This document shows positions 34,201 to 46,100 of a DNA stretch of 64,000 nt, in pieces. The notes under the pieces were generated by a model, which was not told the origin of the DNA, did no database searches, and was given only the letters and a program-made list of their open reading frames with translations. The stretch covers positions 1,488,001 through 1,552,000 of the forward strand of contig NC_057318.1 in assembly GCF_000687475.1 (NCBI RefSeq). Direction: 5' to 3'. Source of the DNA: Ustilaginoidea virens. Its lineage: Eukaryota; Ascomycota; Sordariomycetes; Hypocreales; Clavicipitaceae. Within the stretch, counting starts at the first letter, position 1. Each line of letters opens with the position of its first letter. The translations under genes were made by a program, and so were the position numbers.

Positions 34201-35663
34201 TCATCTGCTGCCGAGTGTCGCCGTTGCAGAAGGCCCTGGTGGTGAAGCTGGTCAAGAAGTACCAGAAGCAGTCCATCCTGCTGGCAATCGGCGACGGCGC
34301 CAATGACGTGTCCATGATCCAAGCCGCGCACATTGGCGTGGGCATCAGCGGCATGGAGGGCCTCCAGGCGGCACGGAGCGCCGACGTTGCCATTGCCCAG
34401 TTTAGATACTTGCGCAAGCTGCTCCTGGTGCACGGGGCCTGGAGCTATCAGCGCGTGAGCAAGACGATTTTGTTTTCGTTTTACAAGAACATTACTCTGT
34501 ACTTGACGCAGTTTTGGGTGAGTTTTTATTTCCATTTATATGCACGTATATACATGTATATGCATGAATATATGCATATGTATATATATGTATATGTATG
34601 TATATATATATATCGATGGCGTAGTGACGGCGGTAAAGGCATTGTGTGAAGCGTCATCGTCATCGTCATCATCATCTTGCTGACTGGGGACTGCAGTTTA
34701 CCTTTCAAAACGTCTTCTCGGGCCAAGTCATCTACGAGTCGTGGACATTGTCCTTTTACAACGTCTTCTTTACCGTCCTCCCGCCGCTGGCCCTCGGCAT
34801 TCTCGATCAGTTCATCTCGGCGCGCCTGCTGGACCGGTACCCTCAGCTGTACGCCATGGGTCAGAGCAATTACTTTTTCAAGCTAAAGACGTTTGCCCAG
34901 TGGATCGCCAACGCCTTTTACCACTCCATCGTCCTGTACATTTTCGCGGAACTGATCTGGTACGGGGACTTGATCCAGGGCGACGGCAAGGTGGCAGGTC
35001 ACTGGGTCTGGGGAACCGCCCTCTACGGCGCCGTCCTCCTCACCGTCCTGGGCAAGGCGGCGCTGGTGACGAACAACTGGACAAAGTACCACGTGCTGGC
35101 GATCCCGGGCAGCATGGCCATCTGGTACGTGTTTATCGCCGCCTACGGCATGGTGGCGCCCATGGTGCACTTTTCCATGGAGTACCACGGGGTCATACCG
35201 AGGCTGTACAGCAGCCCCGTGTTCTGGCTGCAGACGGTCGTCCTGGCCGTCTTGTGCTTGATACGGGACTTTGTGTGGAAGTACGCCAAGCGCATGTACT
35301 GGCCGCAGACCTACCACCACATCCAGGAGATTCAAAAGTACAATATCCAGGATTACCGACCCAGGTACGGAGCACACACACACACACACACACCTTACCA
35401 TCAGCCCACGTCTTCACACCCCCCCCCCCCCCTTTTGTTCAGCTTCCGTTTGGCATCGGCACAGTAGTTGGCAGCTAACAGCCAGCAGGATGGAGCAGTT
35501 CCAAAAAGCGATCCGAAAAGTTCGGCAGGTGCAGAGGATGCGCAAGCAGCGTGGCTATGCTTTCTCGCAGGCCGACGAGAGCCAGACGCGCGTCCTGCAG
35601 GCCTACGACACGACGAAACACCGCGGCCGATACGGAGAGATGGCCAGCTCGAGACCAGCATAG
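31299..35663 (+). CDS. P4-ATPase phospholipid flippase, Drs2 type
   Basis: Three exons, 31299-34517, 34697-35364 and 35489-35663, give 1353 residues, close to yeast Drs2. It moves aminophospholipids from the lumenal to the cytosolic leaflet of late Golgi/endosome membranes, usually with a Cdc50-type partner. Visible parts: a long disordered N-terminus; the actuator loop DGETN near 380; the phosphorylation motif SDKTGTLTCNQ with Asp608; the nucleotide-binding region (KGADTVILERL); the hinge GDGANDVSMIQ; and ten predicted membrane segments, the last six partly after intron 1. The C-terminal tail has the Drs2-like regulatory stretch (EQFQKAIRKVRQVQRMRKQR, YAFSQADESQTRVLQAYDT). Intron 1 is rich in tatatg repeats and intron 2 carries (ac)n and a C-run. 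The start is the first ATG in frame. Confidence 0.96.
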
Positions 35664-36990
35664 CGGGCAAACGAAGCGATGTGCATTTCCTTGCAGCTCT
35701 ATTCTTGTTTTTCTTGTCTTTTTGCTCTTCTTTTTTTTTTTCTTTTTTTTCTTCATCATTTTCCTCTTCTTCTTCTCCCTTCTTCTCCCTTCTTCTTCTT
35801 CTTCGTCTTCTTCTTCTTCTTCGTCTTCCTCTTCTTCTTCGTCTTCCTCTTCTTCTTCGTCTTCTTCTTTTTCAACTGCTTCGATTCGCGTGCATGTCAT
35901 CCGCCTTCGTCGCCGTCCCCCTTGCACGAACAGTACGGCCAAAGCGCGCGGCCAACCCGTCGCAAGAGCGGACGGAACGCGTGGCGTAGACGGGGCGAAA
36001 GAAAGGGTGGGGAGCGCAGGATTTCTGATGTATCCAGTATCATTTTTCACATGCATGGGCAAGGGATGGGTTCCAAAAAGGAAATAAAAAAAAATAAAAA
36101 GAAGAGAGAAAAAGAAAGATCGGCAGTGTAATCCAATCGACTGTGCAAAGCAGTGAGTGTGCAGTGCAAATCGAGTCTTGAAGTGAGATTTCTTTCCCGC
36201 TTCACGTGCTCCCGTGCTCGCTGGAATTTTTTTTGCAGCTGGGCAAAAAGACTTTTTTATTTTTTATTTGCTTATTTGTTTGTTTATTTATTTATTTAAA
36301 TCACTGGCGCGCGCGCACGGGCACGGGAACGGGCACGTGCTCGGTCCCATTGGCTGGGGATTTAGATCATTCCCTGGGCTGACGCGTTGCGTGGGATTAG
36401 ATTTGGGCGGCCGCGCGCAACGGTGGACCAAGACGAGGCAGAGCGGGCGCAAGGAAAGGCCTGGTGGGTGCTTGGCTGAATGATCGGTCGGTCGGTCGGT
36501 CGATGGGCGCAGCATGCCGAATCACTGAGCAGCAGGGTAAAACAAGACGCGTAAAACTCGTCCTCATTCGCATTGCTTTTTCCCCCCCCATGTCCACCCT
36601 TCTTCTCAAACAAGGTACGTGCCCCTAAATACGTGCCGTGCCGGTAAGTCGAGGCAAGGCAAACAAAGCTAATGTTGGTTACTGCTGATGGCTCCGCATC
36701 TCCCAGTTGCTGTTTACCATGGTTCACTGCATGACCCTCCCCCGCAAATTGAGATTTGAAAAGTTTACAAACAGGCCCCCGTCTCACGCCTTTCGGAACA
36801 GGGTACATACTCGGTAAAGTCAAGCAGACAAGAAACGAGACAGACCCCTGCAGCAGGGGAAGCACGGCGACAGGGCGCAGGTACCCCCAGTCGAGTCGTA
36901 GCCCGTTGGACGCCTTGGCGAGAAAACCCCACAATGAGCCCAGGCCTGAGATGACGGGCTCGGTTGAAATAGCGCCGTCTTTTTGTTTTG

Positions 36991-37021
<31 letters not shown>

Positions 37022-37130
37022 TGGGCTTCTTCTGTTCTTCGTTTTTTTTTCTTTTTTTGGAAATCCTTTTTTAGGGGCGATCCAATCAGGTGGGGGGGAA
37101 GGGGGTGCTCTGCCAAGCGCGGTGCAAGCA
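35664..37130. other. 3' region with pyrimidine tracts between flippase and Ecl1-like genes
   Basis: Both neighbours end into this stretch. It has a long ttc/ttcttcgtc tract (about 35700-35875), A-rich sequence (36080-36118), a ttta run (36255-36300) and a (ttttg)n run (about 36980-37016). The tracts make acidic or Ser-rich false frames. I see no gene. Confidence 0.55.
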
Positions 37131-38125
37131 CTACCGCCTCAATACCGGAGTCACTAATTCGATGCTTTTGGGTCGTGAAGAGGCCCCCGGATGGCGGATC
37201 GGCAATGGCCGATCCAAGCCGGCGGAGCCCGAGTCGTGGGTGTAAGCACCCGTGGCGTATTGGTAATGGCCAGCGTCGTACGTTGACGACATGCAAGCCC
37301 CCCAGGGCCGCGGGTAGGACCCGGCGGGGCTGGTGGCCGCGCTCCGGCTGAACGGCCAGATGCCGCTGCCGTTGCTTGCTGTGGGCGACGGTGGACTTGG
37401 CGGGCCGATGGTGAGAGATCGGAGAGCGGAGAGAGCGAGAGAGTGGTGATTCGTCGATAGCGTCCCCGGCGACTCGGGCGGCGACTGGCTGAAGTGGATC
37501 GAGTTGGGACGAGATGGCGAGGCTCGAGGGATAATGTCGCGAGGTTCCAAACTCTCCGTCGTGTAGTATGTGTGGTATGGGTGGTGGTTGCCGAGAGCGG
37601 ATTTGCACGCCTGCGACTGCGACTTGCAGGTTGAGCTCTGATCGACACGTCGGCAACTAAGCAAGAGTCACGTCAGTTTCGGGTTGACTATGCCAGTCGG
37701 TTTGACGGACAAGCCGAGCCGGGGGGGGGGAGGTCGATTCGCGGGCATGGCACACTTACGACTCGGAGCAGTAGAGGTGTTTGTCATCATGAGGAACAAA
37801 TTGTTTCTCGCAAGTCATGCTGTGCAAGGGGAGAAAATAAAAGGCGGGTTAGCGCTCAGGAGAGGGGAAAAGGTCGGGCATGTGTATCATACCAGAATTG
37901 CGGGAAGCTTTCTCTCTCGTCGTCCCAAGCGTCGTAGGGGTCACGGTCACGGTCACGGTCACGGTGGCTGCGGCTTTGCTTCTGAGCCGCGACAGGTGTA
38001 TGGCGCCTGGTCATGCTAGGTCTTTTGTGCCTTGCCGAGGGGTCGGTTGCTGTGACGGCCCGGCGAACGTCCGTCGTGGAGGAGCTGTTGTGGCCGTGGC
38101 CGGATTTTCGGCGGTTGTGATGCAT
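37131..38125 (-). CDS. Ecl1-type zinc-binding life-span factor
   Basis: Three exons on the minus strand: 38125-37893, 37819-37760 and 37656-37131, giving 272 residues. The start is the ATG reading MHHNRRKSGHG. The core is ESFPQFCMTCEKQF with LYCSESCRRVDQ, so Cys78, Cys81, Cys95 and Cys99 form the C-x2-C...C-x3-C zinc site of the Ecl1/2/3 family. In fission yeast these small proteins lengthen chronological life span and respond to starvation and zinc. The codon for Cys78 is split by intron 1 and Ser98 by intron 2, so a 60-nt middle exon carries most of the site. An Arg-Asp repeat precedes it; the C-terminal part is rich in Ser and Pro and ends with PKSIELVTPV. Splice sites are GTATGA and GTAAGT with CACAG and CTTAG acceptors. 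Role in this fungus is inferred. Confidence 0.85.
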
Positions 38126-38960
38126 TATCAAGGTACGGGGGGGTTTTTTTTTTCACAAGGCGGCTTTGGGGACGATTCTTGTCAGGAGGCGCCGAGCACC
38201 GCAACGGATGCACAGCAAAAGGCTTTTGCCGTCGTCCCAAGATGACAGACAGGCCCTCGACTTGATGGATGTTTGGAACTTGAACGATAAGATATGCTCG
38301 CCGGTCGGCCGGTAGCCAGTTGTCGGTTGCCAGTTGTCGGTTGCCAGTTAAAGGCCGTATAAACTCGAGAACACGCACTCTGTCGGTGCTTGTTATATGG
38401 CTGGAAGACGCTTCGACGTGGCCGACAGGAGATGTGAGTCGGGAGGGGGGAATGAACGTTCAATGTCCGCGTGTTGTTGGGAAACGATGAATGATGCGCC
38501 GAGACCGGTTCTAAGGATCAATGCTTATCGGATCCAAGAGAGGGGTGGGGGAGGGGGGGGGGGCGCTTGGATGGGCCTCGGGTCGCTCTAAATAAAGTCA
38601 CGGGTGTGGTAAGGGTAAGGTAAAGAAAGAAAGGCAAGTCCAGTCAGTTGGTGGTGGTGGTGGTGGTGATAAGGGATAAGGCGATAAAGAGGCCCCCGGG
38701 GGCCTGGGGGAGGCGACAAGGGCGTGCCAGACAAGACCTGACCTGACCTGACCTGATCAGACAAGATATCGACGTAGCAATCAGGTCATAAGGAAGGTGC
38801 ACCCCACCAGACCGTATCGTATGCACCGTATCGCACCGTATCGCACCAGCAGGCTAGGCTGGCAGGCAGTGCACTCGAGGGAAACAAAGGACTGGACAGT
38901 GGGGACTTGACGGAAACACGGAACACGGCAAAGCGAGGCGAGCCCCCAGACACCTCCTAG

Positions 38961-39030
38961 GTTAGGTACCTAGGTAGGTAGGTTAGGTACCTAGGTAGGT
39001 AGGTTAGGTACCCAGGTAGGTAGGTACCTA
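38961..39030. repeat. 21-bp tandem repeat with TACCTAGG core
   Basis: Three copies of gttaggtacctaggtaggtag start at 38961, 38982 and 39003 (the third has cccagg for cctagg), followed by a partial unit. The core tacctaggta is palindromic. Confidence 0.9.
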
Positions 39031-39154
39031 GGTAGCTGCCTTAGGTATCTTCAGGGAGATAAGCTTGCCTAGCCGCCGCTGGTGCATTAGCCTCTGCGAA
39101 TTGCTGGCGCCCAAGTTGGCTGCGCAGAAACCTGCAAGGCTCTTTTTCTTTTCT

Positions 39155-39187
<33 letters not shown>

Positions 39188-40363
39188 CCCTTCGGGGTGC
39201 TGATCAAAGCAAGCTCGATACGGGATGCCTAATTGGTGCAGCCGAGGGGATGGATGCTCAGGATTCAAGGGAGCCGGGAGTCGGGGGGGGCGCGGGTTAA
39301 GGAGAGCCTAATGTACGGACTACGGAGTTGAAAAAGGGTTTCTCTGGCGTGTTCGTCGTCTCGTCTCAAGATGACGTGACAGGCAACAAATGCCACAACA
39401 CAACACACACGCACACTCACGTTGAGTTGACGCAAGTACGTGGCTTGGCGGTCCGGTATGGGCACGATTTCTTTCCATCTGGGTGCCATGTGCATCAAAG
39501 ACATAGGCGCCGAGAGCGGAGAGGCACTGCCATGGCCAAGTCTGGTCGTCTGGTCGTCGGTACAGCACAGTACTACGTGCTATCGTCAATGTCTGGCGTT
39601 ATGCTGCCGGCCCTGGTGCTGGCACTTGGCAAATTGGCAAATTGGGTTGATGATGCCATGGCAGGATCCAGTCAGGATCAGGATCAACAAATCAACACAA
39701 GAGTCACAAAGTTTTCGAACGGCGAGCCCTGCGGGGACGGCGGCGGGGACCGGCGGGACCTGGCACGACAGCTGGCCTTGCTTTTCTGCAAGCCCCCATG
39801 CAAGCCTCAATGCAAGCCCCAATGCATGCGATTCGAATTTGCATTGCGAACCAAAGCCTTTCCCCCAACCCAACTTTGCGTGCTTGGTTTGCGCAATGGG
39901 CAATAATTGTGGGGCGGAGGGGCGTGATTTGATGACTGGATGGCGACTTGTGTTTGTCGAGCGACTGGAGAGGCTATTCCCAACCGGGCAATCAGTTGCT
40001 GCGGGGGCTGATGGTTTGGGGGAGCAGACAAGGAATGAATGGGCCTTGGGGGGGGGGGGTGGGGGGTAGGATGAGATGAGGTCAAAGGGACGCGGGAAAT
40101 TCCCACGCCCTTGTGGTTTGCCTGGTAGTAGCGTTTGAACGGTTTTGGCGACTTTTGAGTATCGATCCGTTACTCTGTCGGAACGCGGGCGGGCTTGTCT
40201 GTCAGACTCAGCAGTCCCCTGGTATGCGGGCTATGTGTCCGGAGTACGGAGTACGGAGTACGTACCTAGCATGGCATGTGGCAAGAAAGTTGCGGGGAGA
40301 GGCTTTGCTTTTGCGGGCTTTTGCACCCTCGGATTTATTTAATTATTTAATTAATTAATTTTT

Positions 40364-40420
40364 TTGGTTGGTTGGTTGGTTGGTTGGTTGGTTGGTTGGT
40401 TGGTTGGTGGATTGGTTGGT
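40364..40420. repeat. (GGTT)n tetranucleotide repeat
   Basis: About thirteen ggtt units with one interruption (ggatt) run into a poly-T stretch. The Trp/Gly/Val/Leu frames predicted over it are artefacts. Confidence 0.9.
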
Positions 40421-40807
40421 TTTTTTTTTTTTTTTTTTGTTCATAAAGAGGGGGAAAAGCACAACGTTTGGACAACGGATGATTTGGCGACTAAACCTAA
40501 AACTCAAACCCCAAGCTCAAACTCAAACTCAGACTCAGACTCAAAACTCAAAACTCAAACGTAGCAAGCAGAGACCAAACGTAGCAAGCAAGTCGACGGC
40601 AGCCGCAACAAACAAAACAGACAGAGAGCAAAACAAAGCTTTGCGTTCCCCTGCAAGCCACCCATCCACCAGTGGACGATGAACATTGAACGGCCGCCCT
40701 GTGCACCCTAATAATAGTAAGTTCCAGGCGCTCCCCAACCAAAACGTCCGGCTTATGTCAAGTACGGCGTATAGAGAGCAGTTCGTCCACAGCGAACCCA
40801 GGGCAGC

Positions 40808-40895
40808 GGCGGGGCGGGGCGGGGCGGGGCGCAGGCTCCGATTGACCTGCGGGGTGGGGTGGTGCTAGGGTGGTGCTAGGGTGGTGCTAGGGGGG
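40808..40895. repeat. G-rich repeats, possible G-quadruplex
   Basis: Five ggggc units (40808-40832) are followed, about 25 bases later, by three copies of ggtggtgctag ending in a G-run (about 40857-40896). Several G-tracts of three or more are close enough to fold as a quadruplex in principle. Confidence 0.6.
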
Positions 40896-41860
40896 CTGCC
40901 AGGCAAGTTGCAGCACCCCAGGCCATCATCAGTCATCTGTCATGACGCATCACAGCGTTGACCAAGATCCGCATAGAGTCCGGTACGTACGGTACTGTAC
41001 GGACCTGCGGGTGATTTCCCGCGAAGAAGTAGGGGGAAAAACTAGAAAAAAAAATAGAAAAGAAAAAAAAAAACGAAAAAAAAAAAAAACCGGGAAAAAA
41101 AAAACAACGCACGGGTTCCATTCACGCCCGATAAGCAACTCCGCATGCCTCCATGCCAGGCACAGAACCAGAACCAGAACCAGAACCAAAACAGAACGGA
41201 ACCCAAGTGGAGCACGAGAAGGGGACAGACAGACAGACAGACGACAGACAGACATGTTGATGTTGATTAAAAGGGGGCCCCCAGGGACAGGCCAAACGGC
41301 ACCAAGACCAGAATGGAATGGCCGGTCATGGGGAGATTTGAAAATTCCAGCCACGCCAGAGGAGCCCCCGCCCGCCGATGCGTTTTGTTTGAACTTTGCA
41401 GCGCGTTCCAGCTTTGCCGGTCCCATGATGCCCAGTTGAAGAACTTGTGCGACAAATAGTTTGTCTGCGGGGAGCGCCACCCTGCCTGCCTTGGACGTCT
41501 CTTTCCGAATCCCTTGGTGCGTCGAGGGGGGGGGGGGGGGGGGGGGAAGTAAATAACAAAAATAAAAAGAAAAAAAATAAATAATTAAAGAAATACACAA
41601 AGTCATCAGGGGATATATGTCCTCCACGTGGTTGATAAGGAACACTGAACGTGCTTGGGTTACAAGCGGGCATTCTTCCACGGGACAGCATAGAAGAGGG
41701 GGGAGTGGGGGGTGGGGGTGGAATTAGGGATGGGGTGTGTTTTCCGGTTGGTTGATGGTGGCTGGCGCAGCAAGTCGCACGCAATCATTTGCACGAGACC
41801 TCGAACCACGAATCACAGACGAGGCATTCAGTCGTGCTCGGACTGGTTGGTGGCTGGCAA

Positions 41861-41916
41861 TCTGCCATCTGCCGTCTGCCGTCTGCCGTCTGCCGTCTGC
41901 CATCTGCCGTCTGCCG
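41861..41916. repeat. Heptamer array tctgcc(a/g), eight copies
   Basis: Eight head-to-tail seven-base units (tctgcca or tctgccg) occupy 56 bp, with a further degenerate unit. Seven is not a multiple of three, so any frame over it drifts and coding is unlikely. Confidence 0.9.
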
Positions 41917-42303
41917 TTCTGCCAGTCTCGGTTTTGTCGTCTGCTTTGCATCGGAATAAAATCTCCCGGGCGCACCAGGGCAGAGGCAAGGCCTAAAAAA
42001 CACGTTTGCCGCGACGACGCCTCATTGCGCAATATTGATGCAATCGATGCCCCGCCCGCTGTCGGGGGTGACGGACTGACGGACGGATGGCCCGCCGTGG
42101 CTTTCCTTGTTGCCCGTAAAGGTGACAGAAAGAACAAGAACAAGGAAAAAGAAGAAAGAAAAGAACCGCAAACCGGCAAGTGGTCATCTAAACAGCCAAA
42201 AACCCTTGTTGCCTGCCTGCCGTCCCGTCGTCTTTTCATGTTGGCGCTGCAACGTCCGCAAAGGGGGGCTCCGAGGCCTCCCCCACACAAAAGCAACCAG
42301 CCG

Positions 42304-43079
42304 GAGGGTACAGGTCAACCGACCTGTGTCCCCCCCTTGTCATCCGACCCCCCCATAATAACTTAACTGACCTGACCATTGCTGTGGGCTATACTCTTAA
42401 TATAATTGGTTTATTAGGGAATAGTGGGTCAGGTCACTTTGTATAGAAAGCTATATAGAGAAGTACTTTCTCTAATATTTTACTAGGTTCTTAGGTAGGG
42501 GTACCTAGTAAAAGAAATTAAAGGAGTCACTTTATATAGAAAATAATATAGAAAGGTACTTTCTCTACTATTTCTTAGGTTCTATAGTAGGGGTACCTAG
42601 TAAAAGAAGATAAAGAAGTCACTTTCTATAGAAATATATATATAAAGGTACCTCTCTTTCTATCCCTAGTACCTACCTAGGTAGGTACTAGGTACTTAGT
42701 AGAAATATAAGAAGTCACTTTATATAGAAAAATATATATAAAGGTACTTTTTCTATCTATAGTACTTAAGGACCTAGGTACCTACCTAATAAAAGAAAGG
42801 AAGTCACTTTCTATAGAAAAGTCTATTTAAAGGTACTTTATTTACTTTTAATATTAGGTTCCTAGGTAGGGATACCTAGTAAAAATATAAGGGAAGTCAC
42901 TCACTATAGAAAAATATATATAAAGATACTTATAGTCTAGTGGCTACTATAGATTAAAGGATCTACTATTATTTATTAGCGTATCTCTATATTAGGAAAG
43001 AGCATTGGTCAGGTCTGTTAAGTTATTATGGGGGGGTCGAATGACTAGGGGGGGGCATAGGTCGGTTGATATGTAGTCT
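42304..43079. mobile_element. 776-bp non-autonomous inverted-repeat element, copy 2
   Basis: Same length and orientation as 15647-16422 and very similar throughout. Terminal inverted repeats are 42304-42378 and 43006-43079. The 10-bp target duplication caaccagccg is perfect (42294-42303 and 43080-43089), which fixes the element ends exactly. There is no open frame of note inside. The internal repeat units (gaagtcacttt ... aaaggtactt) are the same as in copy 1, so the family probably amplified as a unit. Confidence 0.92.
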
Positions 43080-43089
43080 CAACCAGCCG

Positions 43090-44150
43090 TGGGCGTCCTC
43101 TTTTTTCCCCTGCGCAATCTGAAACGGGCCATTGGAGCAATATATCCCGACCTATTCGCGCCCGGCATTGTCTTGCATGGCGAGCCGTGAAACGAACCCC
43201 GTTCTCTGGAAGCAAGGGGAGGGGGAAGGCGCAACCCTGATGACGTCTGGTGATTGGTGTAGTTGCAAATTTTGCCTTCCGTCTGGTGTGTGCCCTGGGC
43301 ACTGCCTAATAGAGATGGTGCCAGCTGGTGCTGCTGCCTCAGGCGCCTGCCTGCCTGCCTGCCTGCCTGACTGACTGACTGCATGAGGTCTGGTCTACGA
43401 GGAATTTTTTTGAATTTTTTCGCCTACTAAAAATACAATTTCTGCTAGGGGCTAGAAAAGAATCCGAAAAAAAAAACCCCCCCCGAAAAAAAAAAAAAAA
43501 AAAAAAGCTTAAAAAGGGTAGCAACTAAATGCACACTGACTGCACTTTGTAACAGTCGCTGGTGGGGCCAGCGGCACCATCAAGGTACCAGATTGCGGGG
43601 CGACCAACGGCTGGTTGGCTTGCCAAGGCAAGGCAAGGTACATAATGAATGGTTAATCTGAACGGAGTATTCGCCATGCCGTTTTGGAGATCCATAGTTT
43701 AAACCTTGGCCAACGTAAACGTGCTTCGAACCATAGTCGCAGTCTCATCGCTAGCCTGCCTGCCTGCCACCTTCCAAAGAACCGTACTCCGTACGTGTGT
43801 TGTGTTTTCATCGAGCAGCCCTGCAATTCTTCACCTTGCCGCCGGCGCTCTCCGTCTCCAGGATCGCTCGATCCCCCACCGTCGTTCCCTCCGTCGTTCC
43901 CTCCGTTCAACTTCAACGGCCTCGCAACCATGTACCGCACCGCACCTCCTTCAGCTGAATAATCAGAGAGACTCGTCTCCTCCCTGAGTCCTGTCCATCC
44001 AAGCGCATACAGCCAACGTTGTCATGTCATGCATGCTTCGCCTCGGGCAGGTGGGAATTTGCCCACTTTTGAGTACGTGACGAGACCGCCGCTGGCGGTG
44101 GTACATTGGCATATGCAGCAGACCGCTTGCACATCTCATCTCGTCGGCCG
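43090..44150. other. Intergenic region after the 776-bp element
   Basis: No gene is seen. A (tgcc)n run lies near 43350-43370, and mixed A and C runs near 43466-43506 are likely low-quality or slippery sequence. Confidence 0.5.
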
Positions 44151-44699
44151 AGGTTGTCACCGTGTATGTAATCTAATTATACGTATGGCTTTGAAGCTCG
44201 AAGCGACCGAGTCCGCCATGGTACGGGAGTGCCTAGTGTTGATGGTGTGGAAATCTTCGCCCTTTTCAAACTCGCCAAGTGTGGTCCGGGCAATTTTCTG
44301 ATGGCATGACCCAGCACATTGCACAATGCGTGTCCAGGCTGTCAAGAGACTCGTCCCAACATCCAGATCCTCATGTAGTCATCTCCGAGCAACCAGGTTA
44401 CTGAGTTGACCTCCCCTCAACCTAATCCATCCGTCCGCAGTCATGCACCCGCATTCTTGAACACGCCGACTAAATATCGGCATCATCGGCATCTGGTCAA
44501 GTTGGTCCTCTTTCCTCGCCAGGAATACCGCGTGGTTCAACTCACCCTTTTCGTTCTACATCATGCATCGAGTATTCCCGGATGCGTTTCCTTGAGCACC
44601 AGGGCACCCGCATCCTTCCCTGCTGCCTTCAACGCCCTCCAGGCTACAAGGAACCAACTCACGCCATAGACGAGCACCGTGTCGAACCGGGCGAGAATG

Positions 44700-46100
44700 C
44701 TCCCTACTTCCCCGTGTCCCTCAACGGACATGCAGGCCAATACGGGGCCATCAAACAAAAGACCCTACCCCTGCCGCTCTGCCGCGTAGCTGTGATAACT
44801 GAAGCAGACTGGCTTGTTCAGTGCAAAACATGTCGTTGACAAAGTCGGGCTGCCACCGTGCATGCGGATGAAGCGATTCTGCTGCCAAGACCAACAAGTC
44901 GCCAACGTTGGCCACTCTGGCTCTCGAGCCCGAGAGTTTAGGTAGTCTCGACGTAGTTGATGCAATGTAGACTGCCTCTCCAACGGGGAGCGTCCGCGCC
45001 ATCCTGCAGAATTTGCCATGGTGAACAATCATTGTGTGAACGAGGCCCAGAAATGGCTCGTGGCTGGGGAAGACGGCAGTTTGTCCCGTCAGGCTATATC
45101 CCTGCATAGATCCCTGGCAGCAAGGCGCCGACGGAACCTCAATCACCCGACCGCCCCCGAGCTCGAGAGTACTGATTCCACTCAAGATTCTCCCGGACTT
45201 GTTGTACCAAGCCGCACCAGTTCGTATCAAGGCACCGATTTTGCTGCTCTCCAGTTTATCGGGGGAGAAAGATGCGGAAGCTTGTCGGGTTCTCCGGTTC
45301 TTCTCGGGCTCCTTCGCCGAGGAACGCGATTCGGCAACAGTAGATGGCTCGACGTTGTTGTAGCTCTCTAACCAATCTTGCAAAACGCAAAAAGCGACCC
45401 TTCTCTTTGCTGGCTTTGGTCTCGAGGGCATGACGAGGCCTTTCGTCATCTTGCCATAGACTTCACCCAGAACAGCGCAACAAAAGCTACTTGCTGTCCA
45501 TGCAGCCAAATAAAAAATGGTTCGCTCACTGATCGTGAAGTCGTTGATTGACGTGTAAAATCGGGATGTTTGTACCCAGACTCAGCCGCGTCCAGATACT
45601 TGATCGCACGCCAGGCCCTAGCTGTTTATTAGCGCTGCAACCAAGGCCTTTCTCGAAGACTATGTGGCGACAAACCATGCTATCGGTCCAGCTGCCGCCT
45701 CACCATCTCCAACAGAATAGGTGACGATCAAGTCCGGACCGTCCATGAACGCACCGAAAGATGCTGCCACGGCAAGACCCAGCTCGCCGACTGTGCGAAT
45801 GAAACCAGGGGTCTCTGGATCGACATGGCTTTCACATCCGTCAGTCAGGGTTAGGACATGAGAGAAATATAGCTGGTCTCGCACATGGGCAAGCCACCTG
45901 GTGCCGAGAACCTGGGCGACATCAGATTCTTCAAGCCCTTCTCTGCTTACCGAATACAGTTTGGCGCAAACTTCCCAACCCTCGAGCCAGAGGCAGGCCA
46001 GGCCAGAGCAGGAGGAGCTCCGTGAACAGACCCAATGGCGAACAGCACGTCTACTGACGTCTCGCGAATAAAGCATTTTTCATGTGTGACCATATGAGGG
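44700..46100 (-). pseudogene. Unidentified minus-strand reading frames, possible decayed gene
   Basis: A 252-codon open stretch (45509-44751) and a 138-codon stretch (46076-45660) lie on the same strand. Between them the sequence reads a hydrophobic stretch near the start of the first (RTIFYLAAWTASSFCCAVLG) that could be a membrane segment, and a hydrophobic fragment lies further upstream near 46640-46560 (VVMALASMLIAALLRTLLTM). I could not build a convincing spliced gene and recognise no family. It could be a decayed membrane-protein gene, a lineage-specific gene with missed introns, or chance. The length is not decisive, because false frames elsewhere in the window reach similar size. Confidence 0.25.

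Larger units (their letters stand above)
38126..42303. other. Large gene-poor region with many simple repeats
   Basis: No gene could be supported in these 4.2 kb. Contents include a 14-bp direct repeat (about 38315-38350), tgacc repeats (38738-38755), a 21-bp tandem repeat (38961-39030), a poly-T run (39158-39187), a (ggtt) run (40364-40420), G-rich blocks (40808-40895), an agaacc run (41164-41188), a G-run (41527-41547) and a heptamer array (41861-41916). Frames over these tracts are artefacts. Promoter sequence of the Ecl1-like gene should lie at its left edge. Confidence 0.6.

Noticed and set aside
35475..36062. Acidic Glu/Asp-rich minus-strand frame of 195 codons
   Set aside because: It is created by the ttc/gtc tract in the flippase 3' region and overlaps its last exon.
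41861..41916. Regular direct repeats that might suggest a CRISPR array
   Set aside because: Units are seven bases with no spacers, and the host is a eukaryote.
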